This document shows positions 22,778 through 33,990 of a stretch of DNA of 64,000 bases, piece by piece. Made by a program: the position numbers and the translations under genes. Source of the DNA: Diospyros lotus (taxonomy: Eukaryota > Streptophyta > Magnoliopsida > Ericales > Ebenaceae). A model generated the notes under the pieces. It was not told where the DNA came from and ran no database searches. It saw nothing but the letters and a program-made list of their open reading frames with translations. The stretch is from the NCBI RefSeq assembly GCF_014633365.1, contig NC_068338.1, forward strand, positions 53,393,716 through 53,457,715, in the 5' to 3' direction. Within the stretch, counting starts at the first letter, position 1, and every line of letters begins with the position of its first letter.

Positions 22778-24172
22778 ATGCTCCGTCGTTCTGCACTTCT
22801 CTTTCCCCTCCATAAACCCTCAGCCACCTCCGGCTTCCTCCTCAGAACCCTAAGCACCGCCGTCGATCATGGCTTCCACGCCGGCGCCGGCAGAAGCCAG
22901 TCGAAAGACGACTACTTCGCGTCGATCCACCATATATCCAACATAGTCCGCCGCGACATCTACATGGAGCGGACTCTGAACAAGATGCGAATCTCCCCTT
23001 CCATCGTCAACTCGGAACTGGTCTACCGCGTCCTCCGGAGCTGCTGCCACAACGGCGCCGAGTCCTTCCGCTTCTTCAATTGGGCGCGAAGCCACTTCCC
23101 TTCGTACAACCCTACTGCTCTTGAGTTCGAGGAGCTTGTTAAAACCCTAGCTCGGAGTCAGCATTGGCAGACGATGTGGAAGGTTCTCGAGCAGATGAAG
23201 AACGCCGATCACAACCTCGCCATTCCGCCTCACTTGATTTCGTTTATCATTGAACAGTACGGCAATCGAGGCCTAGTTGATCAAGCGGTCGACCTCTTCA
23301 ATAAAGCACCAAAGGTCTTTAATTGCGCCCAAAAGACGCCAATCTACAATTCATTCCTCTTCGCCCTATGCGAGGTCAAGAATTTCCAGGCCGCGTACGC
23401 CTTGATTCGGCGGATGGTTCGCAAAGGCGAAGTTCCGGATAAACGGACCTACGCGATTCTCGTTAATGGCTGGTGCTCGGCAGGGAAGCTCCGGGAGGCT
23501 CAAGAATTTCTAGATGAAATGAGCCGGAAGGGTTTCAATCCGCCGGTTCGCGGCCGCGATCTTCTGGTCGACGGCTTGCTAAATGCCGGCTATCTGGAAG
23601 CAGCCAAAAATTTGGTTAGGAAGATGACCAAAGAGGGCTTTTTGCCAGACATCCAGACCTTCAATTCCTTGGCAGAAGCTGTATGTAAATCCGGGGAAGT
23701 TGAATTTTGCATTGAACTTTACCATAATGTTTGTAGATTAGGGCTTTGCCCAAACATGGAGACCTACAAGATTATGATAACTGCTGCTTCCAAAGTGGGC
23801 AGTTTGGACGAGGCTTTTGCAAATCTCCACAGATCAATAGAAGAAGGGCAGAAGCCATTTCCCAGTTTCTATGCTCCGATTCTGAAAGCACTTTTCCGGA
23901 GGGGACAATTTGACGATGCATTCAGCTTTTTCAGTGATATGAAGGTGAAGGGCCACCCGCCAAACCGGCCCCTCTACACCATGTTGATAAAGATGTGTGG
24001 CCGTGGAGGTAGATTTGTAGAGGCTGCAAATTATCTAGTGGAGATGACGGAGCTGAACTTGTCACCATTGTCACGAACTTTTGATATGGTCACCGATGGA
24101 TTGAAGAACAACGGGAAGCATGATCTGGCTAAGAGGATAGAGCAACTGGAAATCTCTCTGAGGGATGTTTGA
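22778..24172 (+). CDS. P-class PPR protein, probably mitochondrial, 464 aa, intronless
   Basis: Single ORF. The N-terminus (MLRRSALLFPLHKPS...FLLRTLSTA) is rich in Arg, Ser and Leu without acidic residues, as in mitochondrial presequences. From about residue 95 to the end there are degenerate 35-residue helical repeats: PIYNSFLFALCEVKNFQAAY, then PDKRTYAILVNGWCSAGKLR, then PDIQTFNSLAEAVCKSGEVE and so on, ending at RIEQLEISLRDV. There is no E, DYW or SMR domain, so it belongs to the P class: sequence-specific organelle RNA binding, typically for stability, splicing or translation. I recall it as close to the At5g18390 group, unchecked. Coding GC is much higher than the surroundings. The frame stays open for about 38 codons beyond the stop, but related proteins seem to end at the same place. 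An LTR element lies 371 bp downstream. Confidence 0.9.
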   Translation: MLRRSALLFPLHKPSATSGFLLRTLSTAVDHGFHAGAGRSQSKDDYFASIHHISNIVRRDIYMERTLNKMRISPSIVNSELVYRVLRSCCHNGAESFRFFNWARSHFPSYNPTALEFEELVKTLARSQHWQTMWKVLEQMKNADHNLAIPPHLISFIIEQYGNRGLVDQAVDLFNKAPKVFNCAQKTPIYNSFLFALCEVKNFQAAYALIRRMVRKGEVPDKRTYAILVNGWCSAGKLREAQEFLDEMSRKGFNPPVRGRDLLVDGLLNAGYLEAAKNLVRKMTKEGFLPDIQTFNSLAEAVCKSGEVEFCIELYHNVCRLGLCPNMETYKIMITAASKVGSLDEAFANLHRSIEEGQKPFPSFYAPILKALFRRGQFDDAFSFFSDMKVKGHPPNRPLYTMLIKMCGRGGRFVEAANYLVEMTELNLSPLSRTFDMVTDGLKNNGKHDLAKRIEQLEISLRDV

Positions 24173-24543
24173 TTTCATAGAGCCTTGAAACTGTTCACTA
24201 TGCCAAGGAATTGGGAGGCAGTGAAAGAGATGAATGCCCTTGTTGATCAGAATGGACCTGGACCAGGAAATGTGGTATGTGGATCTAATACTGATTAACT
24301 CGTAATGATGTCTGTTTCTTAGTTTCTCATCCATTGAGATTCGCCCTACTTGCCTAGTTTTCAGTTTCTCCCTTAACAATTATACTCTTATCTCATCAAC
24401 TGCTACTGAGGTTGCACCAAGTCTTTTGTGTAGGATTATTGGTTTGGTTCCTTGAGTCATCATCATCCTACAAACAATGGACAGTAATTCTTGTAGAACA
24501 GATTGTGTTGTTGCTGGCTTTTAACATGATAATGTTCATGAAG

Positions 24544-24954
24544 TAATGCGATCACCAATCAAGACTCGGCCCAAGGCCGACCCAACCAAACCGGATCAGT
24601 ATTACCAGAATAGTAGCGAGAATAGTATTTTAATACTTCATATGTTTTAAGATTCTACTTAATTTAGGATCTACTTTATGCTTGATTAGGGTTTTATTTC
24701 TATTAGGATTCTCGTTGAATTTTGTTTACAAATATTAGATGGATTTGGATTAGCCAAATACTATAAATATGCCTAGGATTTAGAGTTTGTAATTAAGTTT
24801 TTTTCAATCAAATTTCAACAACCTATTTGGGTTTTCTTAGCAAAACAGTCTTGTTTTTGCGTCTTCTTGAAAGCCAAACTTCAGCCATTGAAGTTTGCTC
24901 TTTTAAGGGTTTATTTTGGTGTGTTTTTTCACACACGCGCTACACATTGCGTCA
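24544..24954 (+). repeat. 5' LTR, 411 bp
   Basis: It ends ...ACATTGCGTCA. It differs from its partner by many substitutions and lacks the short internal duplication present in the right LTR. Likely transcription signals are the TATAAATATG at about 24761-24770 and an AATTAAG/AATCAAA region after it. Confidence 0.85.
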
Positions 24955-24956
24955 AG

Positions 24957-24969
24957 TGGTATCAGAGCA
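24957..24969 (+). other. Primer-binding site (initiator Met-tRNA type)
   Basis: TGGTATCAGAGCA, two bases after the 5' LTR, complements the 3' end of plant initiator Met-tRNA and is the standard primer site of many plant LTR elements. Confidence 0.9.
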
Positions 24970-24987
24970 GTTCATCAACCCAATCAG

Positions 24988-26529
24988 ATGGCCAATCTTG
25001 AAGGTAACGGTAGCAACCAGCCTCGTGACGGTGATCGGGGGCTGCCCGCGATTTGGAGAGCAATCGAAGAATAACGGGAAATAACTCGTACAATGGAGCA
25101 GGAATTGAAGCGAATCCGCAACCAATTGGGCGTTTTACAACGAGTTAAGGATAATTGGAACCGTACTAATGGCATGAATCAAGCCAGTTACGTTAAACCA
25201 GGAAGACTAGCCATTAATCTTGTCCTCATTAATCCTAGAAGACCAATGATGGATGATAGCGACGATGAAAATGCTCTTAGTCATATGATAGCCAACCCTA
25301 GTAGTAAAAGGGTTAGGAAGAATGCGCAGCAACACAACCATTAGGGAAACGATGAGTATAAACTAAAGAATGGCTTTTCGATGAGTTTGGAGCTTGATTT
25401 TGAAGATTATGTCGTCCCTGCAATCTCAACATTTGCAAACTCAGGTCCGATTTTTGTTGCTAACATAACAGAAACTCCAAGGTTATTGACTCATATTAGG
25501 GTATTTTTTAGTCCCGAGGGCTCAGGCATGGCTTCGCAACCCAATGATGGTGGTGTTTCTTCTGATCGGCTTGCAACTGTAAAGGAGATAGAGGTTATGG
25601 TAGCAAATCCTTCTACAGTTTATTCAAGCTCTGGCATTGTTGAATCGCAGGCAATAGGAACATATTCATCTTCGCGATTACAAAAGCAAGATGGTCACAT
25701 GGGTCTCTTTGTGGATAGGGGTGTTGGATCTCCTAGGCTAGTCAACTTGGGTAGTGCAACTGCTTTTGATATTAATCTGAAATTAGATTCCAAAACTAAG
25801 AATGCTGTAACAGCTACTGTTATAGCTAATCAAGTGCTTAGACCAGAAGAAGATTCAAGCATCAATATTTTAAGTGATGGAGAGATTGTTGGTAGTCATG
25901 GAATAAGCCTTTATTCGAAACAGTTGCAAAAGAATGCTTCTCCAGACAAGAAAAATCTACGGATGAATTCGGAAGTTGTTGAGGAGTCAAAATCAAGAAA
26001 GCTTATGAAAAGAGAAGAACCTGTGATAAGATCTATCAGATTAGAGAAGCGCTTAAAATGGAATGTTCAACGTCCTCAATCTAACAGTAATAATACAATG
26101 GAGGCAGAGGGCAACAAACATGGCGATGGTTGGACCCATGCTAACGAAGATAAGGCCAAGAGGGGGAGGAATGTCTTTGCTCATGTTCTCTTAGTAGAAA
26201 AGTTCAAGCGATTCAAGAAAATGCCAAGCAAAAGTTGCACAAATAAGAAGTACAAGGCGACAGCTGACAAGCATAATAAGCATAAGATATTTGATATTGG
26301 AGATGAAGTCATGATATTCTTGAAAAAGGAACGGATTCTAGTAGAACAACAGAACAAACTCAAGCCAAAGAAGTATGATCCTTACAAGATTACAAAGAAG
26401 ATCAATGATAATGCTTATGTTGTGGATTTGCCTAATCATATGGGTATTTCCAAACATATAATGTGGCTAGTCTCTCTTTGTACTTACCGGACGTGGATTT
26501 GTCCTACCCGAATCAAAATTCGAGGTTGA
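24988..26529 (+). pseudogene. Internal reading frame: gag-like start, unknown middle, integrase C-terminal end
   Basis: One frame runs from ATG 24988 to TGA 26529, broken by TAA at 25072-25074 and TAG at 25342-25344. The open part 25381-26529 codes 382 aa. The region before 25381 resembles a gypsy gag N-terminus ([20 protein letters not shown]). The end resembles the integrase C-terminus ([40 protein letters not shown]). The middle, about residues 1-280 of the 382, is Ser/Asn-rich and matches nothing I know; it includes [11 protein letters not shown] and [20 protein letters not shown]. It may be captured host sequence, or gag too diverged to see. All polymerase domains are missing. Confidence 0.7.
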
Positions 26530-26553
26530 ATTTTTTTCTCAAGTGGAGGTGAA

Positions 26554-26997
26554 TGATGCGATCACCAATCAAGATTCAGCCCAAGGCCGACCCAACCAAA
26601 CCGGAACAATATCACCAGAATAGTAGCGCCAGAATAGTATTTTAATACTTCGTATGTTTTAAGATTCTACTTGATTTAGGATTCTATTTCATGTTTTTAC
26701 TTGATTTAGGATTCTACTTCATGTTTGATTAGAGTTTTATTTCTATTAGGATTCTAGTTGGATTTTGTTTACAAATATTAGATGGATTTGGATTAGCTAA
26801 ATACTATAAATATGCCTAGGATCTAGAGTTTGTAATCAAATTTTTCTCAATCAAATTTCAACAATTTATTTGGGTTTTCTTAGCAAAACAGTATTGTTTT
26901 TGCATTTTCTTGAAAGCCAAGTTTCGGCTATTGAAGTTTGTTCTTTCAAGGGTTTATTTTGGTGTGTTTTTTCACACACGCGCTACACGCTACGTCA
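26554..26997 (+). repeat. 3' LTR, 444 bp
   Basis: It starts TGATGCG and ends ACGTCA. It is longer than the 5' LTR chiefly because of a tandem duplication of about 31 bp around 26668-26730 (ACTTGATTTAGGATTCTA twice). Confidence 0.85.
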
Positions 26998-27002
26998 TGA
27001 AG

Positions 27003-28006
27003 GGGGAATACATAACTGCAGGTTTCATTTGTAGAATGAGGCAGTGAGAAGTGATCTTGTGACACATTTTGAAGCCCTAGTCAGAAAGGCCTTGGATTTC
27101 TCCCACAAGACGTGGCATGTCATTTGTAATGTGTTACTTCGATTGAATTATTACTGGAATTCCAAGCTTTTGATTTGTCATCACTCTAATTTTTACCTCT
27201 ATATAAGTTATAGATGTGTTGATTAATAGCATAACATGGAATCCTGAATTCATTTGAGATACACTAAAATAATCTCTGCCTATGAGTTAAATCCTGGCTT
27301 AGATTGAAATGTATTTCTATTACATTTTTGTGGTGATAAATTACTGTAATATTCAGCTTGTTTTTATATAATAGTAGAAGCTATTTTTCTGTCATGGAGA
27401 AGTAAAAATCTGAAGCTTCTGCTGTGAAGCTAAACTTCATTGTGAATTCCAATCTATAGGTAACCCCCAAAGCTCAAATAAAGGAGGGTTCTGTAGGTAG
27501 TCAACGCTAACATAAAACTCGTTAGATTAAACAGAATGATTCTACCAATAGAGTGGATGGAATGGAATAAGTATCCAGCAAAAGAGGGAAAGGAAGATGG
27601 GAAAAGTTGTTGGAAACACATAGATATGATATAGGTTATAAGAGCCTTGCAAAGGATAAAGCTATAGATAGAAATAGATGACTAGCTAGAATGCATGTAT
27701 CCAACCTTACATAATGGGATAAATATTTGATAAGTTGTTACTTAGGAGTTGTGAAACAAAATTAGAAGAATAAATTAAAATTTTGTAGACAATTTCCTCA
27801 ATCAAATTGATTTCATTACAATAGAATTATAGTAGAATTGCAACAATATCGAATAAGCTCATAATGGCTTTACAAACATGGCGTGTTAAAATTTATGTAA
27901 TCAACCCTACTTAAAAGGATTGCAGCTTGTGGTGACAATGATGATATCAGGGAGAACCAATGATGAAAAAAAAAAAGGTAGTTTGATGCACAAAACTAAC
28001 ACATAT
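27003..28006. other. Intergenic DNA with a decayed RTE LINE 3' end
   Basis: At about 27485-27740 the plus strand, read with breaks, gives RGKGRWEKLLE, then [10 protein letters not shown], then ARMHVSNLT. The same KDKAIDRN and HVAD pattern is found in the LINE relic at 48094-48300, so this is the C-terminal coding end of an RTE element in plus orientation. The rest is AT-rich, with an A-run at 27967. No gene was recognised. Confidence 0.55.
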
Positions 28007-29101
28007 TCATATGTTAGTGAGGGAGACTAGGCTATCCCTGTAAACAAGAACCTCTAATCTGTCCCTTTTTCCCTGAAGTCCAAGATTTCTAATCTTCTGG
28101 AAACGAGGCTCATAAAGAACCAGCTGCCCACAACTATTCTCCAGAATAAACTCTCCATTCTTCCAAAACCCTAATGGTCTCTCCACTCCCAGAAGAGGCC
28201 CAATACTCGAAAGTCTTGTCCAAGCCGCCTCCACACCAACTTCTCTCAACACCCACAGATCAAACACCTTCTCCACTTCTTTCAATCTATACACCACCAG
28301 GGCTAAGGCTCCGTTCATCGGCATAATTGCTCGGATATTCTTGAGCTCTCCCCCAAGATCTCCGGCATCCGATGGCAACGCAGCCTTCTGAAATGTCTCA
28401 TCTCCCATGTCAAACGAGAGGACTATCTCCGTGTTTTCACTGTCCTTAGCCCACCAGCAGAAAGTTTCCGGCCTATATATCATGCTCCAGACGTTGAGAT
28501 ACATTATGTGTGCCGGCAGAGTTCCTTCGTATTTCCTCCAAGAATCAGTTCTCAGTGTGTAGATCTCAACCTGGTAAGCCACTCCGAGCTGGTTGGAGGA
28601 GCAGAACAGGATCTGCACCACCTTGTAATCACCGGTTTTTGAATCAAAACCAAAGGCGAGGTCGCCGCCGAGAACTCGGGCCATCGCCGGTCTCGGAACC
28701 CAGGACATCGGGAGAACCTTGCAATCTCTGGTTGCCGGGTTCCAGAGAGCAATGTTGTCTGGAAAACCATACAAACAAACCAAGCCGTTGCATGGACCGA
28801 TCAGTCTTACATGGCTGAAGTTTTGGTTCAGAAACGGCGGTAAATCAAGCTGGTTGGCGAAGTTGTCCAGGTTGTCGTCAGCCGAGAAAGAGATGAGGCG
28901 TTTATTGGTAAGATTGTCGCGGTGGCTCACCAGGAGACGGCCTCCGGAAGAGGCGGCGAGCTGCTGGTTGAGGTGGGTGGAGACGAAAGACTGGTTGTTG
29001 ACGAGAATGTGCCATGATTTGCACACAGCCCTGAATCTGACCAGGGATTTCACCGGGCACCTTGATAGAATTTCAACCAACACATCTTCAGGAAGGTTCA
29101 T
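28007..29101 (-). CDS. F-box protein with FBA-type C-terminal domain (CPR1-like), 364 aa
   Basis: A complete intronless ORF on the minus strand. Residues 1-45 are an F-box (LPEDVLVEILSRCPVKSLVR, then FRAVCKSWHILV), which docks to SKP1 in SCF ubiquitin ligases. Residues about 90-350 form an F-box-associated domain, recognised by the CNGLVCLY motif, the LWNPATRDCKVLP motif, FGFDSKTGDYKVVQI, VEIYTLRTDSWRKY and the SLV ending. This domain presents substrates; in Arabidopsis the related CPR1 targets NLR immune receptors. The family is very large, so the substrate cannot be inferred. Length is normal for the family. It starts at the first ATG, immediately before the F-box. Confidence 0.9.
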   Translation of the reverse strand: MNLPEDVLVEILSRCPVKSLVRFRAVCKSWHILVNNQSFVSTHLNQQLAASSGGRLLVSHRDNLTNKRLISFSADDNLDNFANQLDLPPFLNQNFSHVRLIGPCNGLVCLYGFPDNIALWNPATRDCKVLPMSWVPRPAMARVLGGDLAFGFDSKTGDYKVVQILFCSSNQLGVAYQVEIYTLRTDSWRKYEGTLPAHIMYLNVWSMIYRPETFCWWAKDSENTEIVLSFDMGDETFQKAALPSDAGDLGGELKNIRAIMPMNGALALVVYRLKEVEKVFDLWVLREVGVEAAWTRLSSIGPLLGVERPLGFWKNGEFILENSCGQLVLYEPRFQKIRNLGLQGKRDRLEVLVYRDSLVSLTNI

Positions 29102-30494
29102 CCCTCTTGTTGAAGAAATAGAATTTAAAAGTTAGAAATTATATGATAATGAACGATTGGTTCGTTTTCATAAATCATTAGGTTAAATCTATTTTTGTGT
29201 AAAAATTATTAACGGATATCATTCACCATCTCCAAAATGGAGGAAGAGACCATCAGTTAGACCCGCCAAGTACTCGAAGCCATCCAGTGTCAATCCACTC
29301 TTCAGGTTCAGGTTCAGGCCACCTTCTTAATCTCTCTCAGCCACATACAAGGCCCTCCACTCCCCCCCCGCTTAATTTGTCCTTTCTTCCAAAATTAATA
29401 AAATTCAAGATTGTCTCTTAAATATCCCAAAAATTCTACTGATCAAACCCAGTTTAACTTATTGCCCTACAAGACTTGACCAAAAATAGAATCTTTTAAT
29501 CCCCCATAGGTTTAATGGGAGACATTCTTCAATGCCAATCAACACCCTATAACTCTACTCCATGATGCATGAAAAAGTCTTGAGAGTGACGTTTTAGTAT
29601 TTTCAAAACATTTTCGTTTTTAAAACGTTAAAAAAGACCAAAAGATGTTTTTGGGATCATTTCTGTAATTTTAAAAATATTTTAATATTATTTTGTAATA
29701 TTAAAAATACGTTTGCTGTCTATGAAAAGATTAGAGATACATTTTTTTTATTTTTTTTAAAATTGTATTTAAAATTTATTTGAAAGCATTATATATGTTT
29801 ATTTTTAAATTAAATAATTATTTTTTATAATTTTTATTAAAAATTATATTTATAAAAAGACACTTTATATTTTGTTATTTACGCATTATCTTGCATTTTT
29901 GTGTTTTATTTTTTTTTTTAAATATTATTTTTCCCGTTTCGTTTGGTACCGGATCCTCCTCCCATTTTGGTTTTGGTTTAGGTGCAAATTAGACTCTTCT
30001 TCTAGAAAGAGACCAATTAGTGAGTCAGTCAAAAGAGTTTTAAGTTTTGGAAAGTGTTAAAATGTAGAATGACAGTGAATGGCTGGCTGGCTGTGCTCTT
30101 CTAACTTAAATTCTCTACTTCAATCAATCAGTTCAGTGGGGTCTTTCTTTAATTTATATATATATATATGTATACATTGCTTGCAACACTTGGCGGCAAT
30201 CTTGTATTTTGTTAGATGTGGATGAATTCTCCACCTTTGGTTCAACCAACCATGAAGTCTTCACCAACTAAACAAATTGCTCCTGTAGCATTCAATCAAT
30301 CAATATGCGTATATTGGTGTAGCCCAACCTTAGATTACTAAATTATATTGTTATTTTTTAAATTAAATTAAATTAAAAAAAAGTGATAAGGTTGTAAAAT
30401 AGTTAATCAGCATTAAATGCACATTAATTTTAAATAATTTTATTATTAATAGATAATAAATGTATCTTATTTTAAACTATTCATTAATCACTTA
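29102..30494. other. F-box gene promoter side and AT-rich intergenic DNA, with dispersed repeat copy A
   Basis: The first 200 bp upstream of the F-box ATG would hold its promoter. At about 29555-29950 lies one copy of a dispersed repeat: ATGATGCATGAAAAAGTCTTG, AAAACATTTTCGTTTTTAAAA and CATTTCTGTAATTTTA. It recurs in the same orientation at about 36800-37110. After 29950 the DNA is AT-rich with TA and AATT repeats. No gene was recognised. Confidence 0.5.
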
Positions 30495-31306
30495 GGGGGC
30501 GTTTGTTAAAATGGACAAGATAAGAGGTATCAAGATAAGATTGAAATATATTTTGGATCAAGATATAAAATGATCAAGATAAGGCTGGAAAGTATTTCAA
30601 GATTTTTATAGAGTGTTAAATTTTTTAAAATTCACTGATATTTTTTTTTTTTATGTGTTTGTTAATGCATATGATAAGTATCAAGATAAGAGTTTTTTTT
30701 TATTAAAATATTCTTATTACCAAATTTATGATTAAAATAATATTTTATAATTAATATGAATTGTCAAAAAAATTAAAATTAAAATTAAAAATAAAAAAAT
30801 GTTTTATTTTTTAAATTTATGTTAAAAATAAATTAAAAAAGAGTTAAAAAGTAAAAATAATTATTATTAGAATTACAATAATTCTACCTAAATAATTAAA
30901 AATGGCCCAAACATATTTTTATAATAGATAATAAAATATAAAATTAAATAAAATAATTTAAAAATTGATGTAAGAAATTGTATTAGTTAATAAAATATAT
31001 ATGGAGAGAGAAATTTAAATTTTAAAAATTAATGAAATGAATAATGTCATTTAAATTTTAAAAATTGTCAACAACAACATATTTAGCCTTTATCTCACTA
31101 TGTGGGGTTAGCTACATGAATTCTAGACTTCCATGTATTTCTGTCTTTTGTCATATCTTCATTGAGATCCATATACTTCATATCAAACTTTAATGTTTCC
31201 CCCAAAGTCTTTTTAGGTCTGTCTCTACCTCTTTTTTGATTAATTGTTCCATTTCATCAACTCTCTTCACGGGAGCGTCTCTTGGTCTCTTTCTCACATG
31301 ACCAAA

Positions 31307-32703
31307 CTATCTTAGTCTAGTCTCTCTCATCTTCTCCTCTATTGGCACTATTTCTATCTTATTACGAATAATTTCATTTCTAATTTTATCTTTTCTTGTA
31401 TGGCCGCACATCCATCTTAACATCCTCATCTTCGCTACGCTCGTCTTTTGCTCATGTTGGTATTTGACTGCCCAACATTCTGAGCCGTACAACAAAACTG
31501 GTCTTATAGCTATCTTATAGAATTTTCCTTTCAATTTTAATGGGATTTTACCATCACATAACACCCCGATGCATTTCTCCATTTTAGCCAACCTGCCTTA
31601 ATTCTATGTGTGACATCCTCGTAAATTTCTCTATCTTTTTGAATCACTGATCCCAGATATCGAAAATGGTCTTTTCTTTGTAAGATTTGGTCTTCCAATT
31701 TTATTATAATATTTTCCACTCTTGTATTCTTACTAAATTTACATTCCATATATTCTGTTTTCTTTCTGCTTAATTTAAATCCCTTAGATTCTAAATTGTT
31801 TCTCCATAACTCAAGCTTAGTGTTCACTCCTTCTTTTGTTTCATCCACCAACACTATGTCGTCTACAAATAGCATACACCATGGCACCTCTGTCTGAATA
31901 TCTTTAGTGAGTTCATCCATTACTAAAATAAATAAATATGGACTTAGTGCAGAACCTTGATGCAATCCTATTGTAATTTTAAACGGTTCAGTATCCCCTC
32001 CGCATGTTCTGACTCTTGTCTCTACACCATGATACATGTCCTTAAGGGCTTATATATAAGCTATTCGGACTCCTTTCTTCTCTAAAACCCTCCATAATAC
32101 TTCTCTAGGGACCCTATCATAGGCCTTTTCTAGATCTATAAATACCATATGTAGGTCCTTCTGATGATCCCGATACCTTTCTATTAGGCGCCTCAATAGG
32201 TATATAGCTTCCATTGTTGACCTACCGGGCATAAAACCAAACTGATTTTTTGAGACCTCTGTTTCTTTTCTGAGCCTCTGCTCTATTACTCTCTCCCAGA
32301 GTTTCATGGTATGGCTCATTAACTTAATTCCTCTGTAATTTTCACAGTTTTGAATATCTCCTTTGTTCTTATATATAGGGATCAAAGTACTCTTCCTCCA
32401 CTCATCTGGCATCTTTTTTTATTTAAGAATCGCGTTAAATAATTTCGTTAACTAGAAGATACTCTCTTCTCTCATGCATTTTCATGCTTCTATTGGTATA
32501 TTATCCGGTCTCACCGCCTTATGATTTTTTATCTTTTTTAATGCTTGCCTTATTTCATTTGGACTTATGCGTCGATAAAATGTATAGCTCACGTTCCCTT
32601 CGGACTTACTAAGATGTCCCAACCTAACTCTTGTGTCGCCATTATCATTGAATAATTTTGTGAAATACTCCTTCCATCTCTCTTTAATCGCTCCCTCATT
32701 CAC
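31307..32703 (-). pseudogene. RTE reverse transcriptase, broken frame
   Basis: Fragments on the minus strand in order: 32703-32482 ([19 protein letters not shown]), 32412-32050 ([72 protein letters not shown]), 32037-31537 (GLHQGSALSPYLFILVMDEL; the catalytic [10 protein letters not shown], usually FADD) and 31591-31307 ([19 protein letters not shown]). Catalytic Asp residues are present, but a stop after GVRIAYI and frameshifts make it non-functional. Confidence 0.85.
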
Positions 32704-33373
32704 TAATACATTTTGATTTTCATCTTTTATTCATTTCACTTGATTTAAATCCTTTGTTTTTCTTTCTCTTGCTTTAGCTAATTTATATATATATATATAT
32801 CTCTTTCTCCATCTTTTGTATCAAGTCGTTTATATAGATTCTCGTATACTTTTGACATTTCTTCACGAACAGCTTTGTTTGCTGCCTTTTTTGATTCTTT
32901 ATAATTTTTTTGATTTTCTTCATTGTTGCACTGATATACAGCCTTATAGCAATTTTTCTTATTTTTAATTTTCAATTGCACTTCTTCATTCCATCACCAA
33001 GACTCCTTAAGGTTATGGGCTCTACCATTTGTTTCTCCAAGCACTACATTTGTTGTGTTTCTCAGGGCATTAGTCATTTCTCTCCACATTTGGTTTGTCT
33101 GTCCTTCTTCATTCCATTCTCTTCTACCCCTTAATTTTTCTTTGAAGATTAGTTGTTTCTCCCCTTTTAAATCCCACCACCTGATTCTTGGATTTTGTTT
33201 TATGTGATTTTTTCTCTTCCAATTTCTTACTTAGACGTCAAGTACTAGAAGTCTATGTTGAGTAGTCAAACACTCTCCCGGTATCACCTTATAATCCCTA
33301 CAACATACCCAGTCCTCTTGTTTCATGAGGAAGTAATCTATTTGGGTGCTTGATGTGACATTTTTATATGTGA

Positions 33374-33990
33374 TTAAGTGTTCGTCTCTTTTTTGAACCT
33401 AGTATTGGTTATGATGAGTCCATATGCCATTGCAAAATCTAGAATAGATTTACCCTCATTATTAATTTTCCCAAATCCATACCCTCCATGTACCTCTCTA
33501 TAGTTGTTTCCATCTCTACCCACGTGACCATTTAAATCACCTCCTATAATCACTTTCTCTCCTCTTTGTATCATTTGTATGAGTCCCTCTAGGTCCTCCC
33601 AGAATTTTACTTTTTATCTCCTCACCTAACCCCGCTTGTGGTGCATATGTACTAAAGATATTCATAGTCATTCTTCCTAGAATAAACTTCACCATAATAA
33701 TCATATCCCCTATTCTCTTTACATCCACTACCTCATCTACTAAGCTTTTATCCATAATGATCCCTACTCCATTTTTTGCTCGATCATTTCCTGTGTACCA
33801 TATTTTATATCCATTTTCTGACAAAGTTTTTGTTTTTTTCCCTACCCATCTCGTCTCTTGAAGGCACATAATATTAATCTTTCTCCTAATCATCACATCT
33901 ACCACTTCCATAGTTTTTCCTGTTAATGTTCCTATGTTCCATGACCCAATCATTAATCTATGATTTTGTTTTTGGCTTTGACTTTGAATT
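33374..33990 (-). pseudogene. RTE apurinic-type endonuclease, broken frame
   Basis: Residues GSWNIGTLTGK, INIMCLQETRWVG and STYAPQAG lie on one minus-strand ORF (to 33537). GGDLNGHVGRDG and GLIITNTRFKK lie on a second, overlapping frame (33574-33374). These are the conserved N, E and D-x-N blocks of LINE endonucleases. A frameshift separates them near 33560. Confidence 0.8.

Larger units (their letters stand above)
24544..26997 (+). mobile_element. Non-autonomous Ty3/gypsy-derived LTR retrotransposon, 2454 bp
   Basis: LTRs are at 24544-24954 and 26554-26997, with a 5-bp target duplication TGAAG at 24539-24543 and 26998-27002. A Met-tRNA primer site follows the left LTR and a purine-rich GTGGAGGTGAA precedes the right one. 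The left LTR begins TAATGCG where the right begins TGATGCG, so the canonical TG has mutated to TA. The interior is only about 1.6 kb and has no protease, reverse transcriptase, RNase H or integrase catalytic core. It must have moved with proteins supplied in trans. It lies between the PPR gene and the F-box gene. Confidence 0.88.

Noticed and set aside
24173..24298. Extension of the PPR protein past its stop
   Set aside because: The frame stays open for about 38 codons, but the sequence has no PPR repeat and related proteins seem to end at the same Leu-Arg-rich tail.
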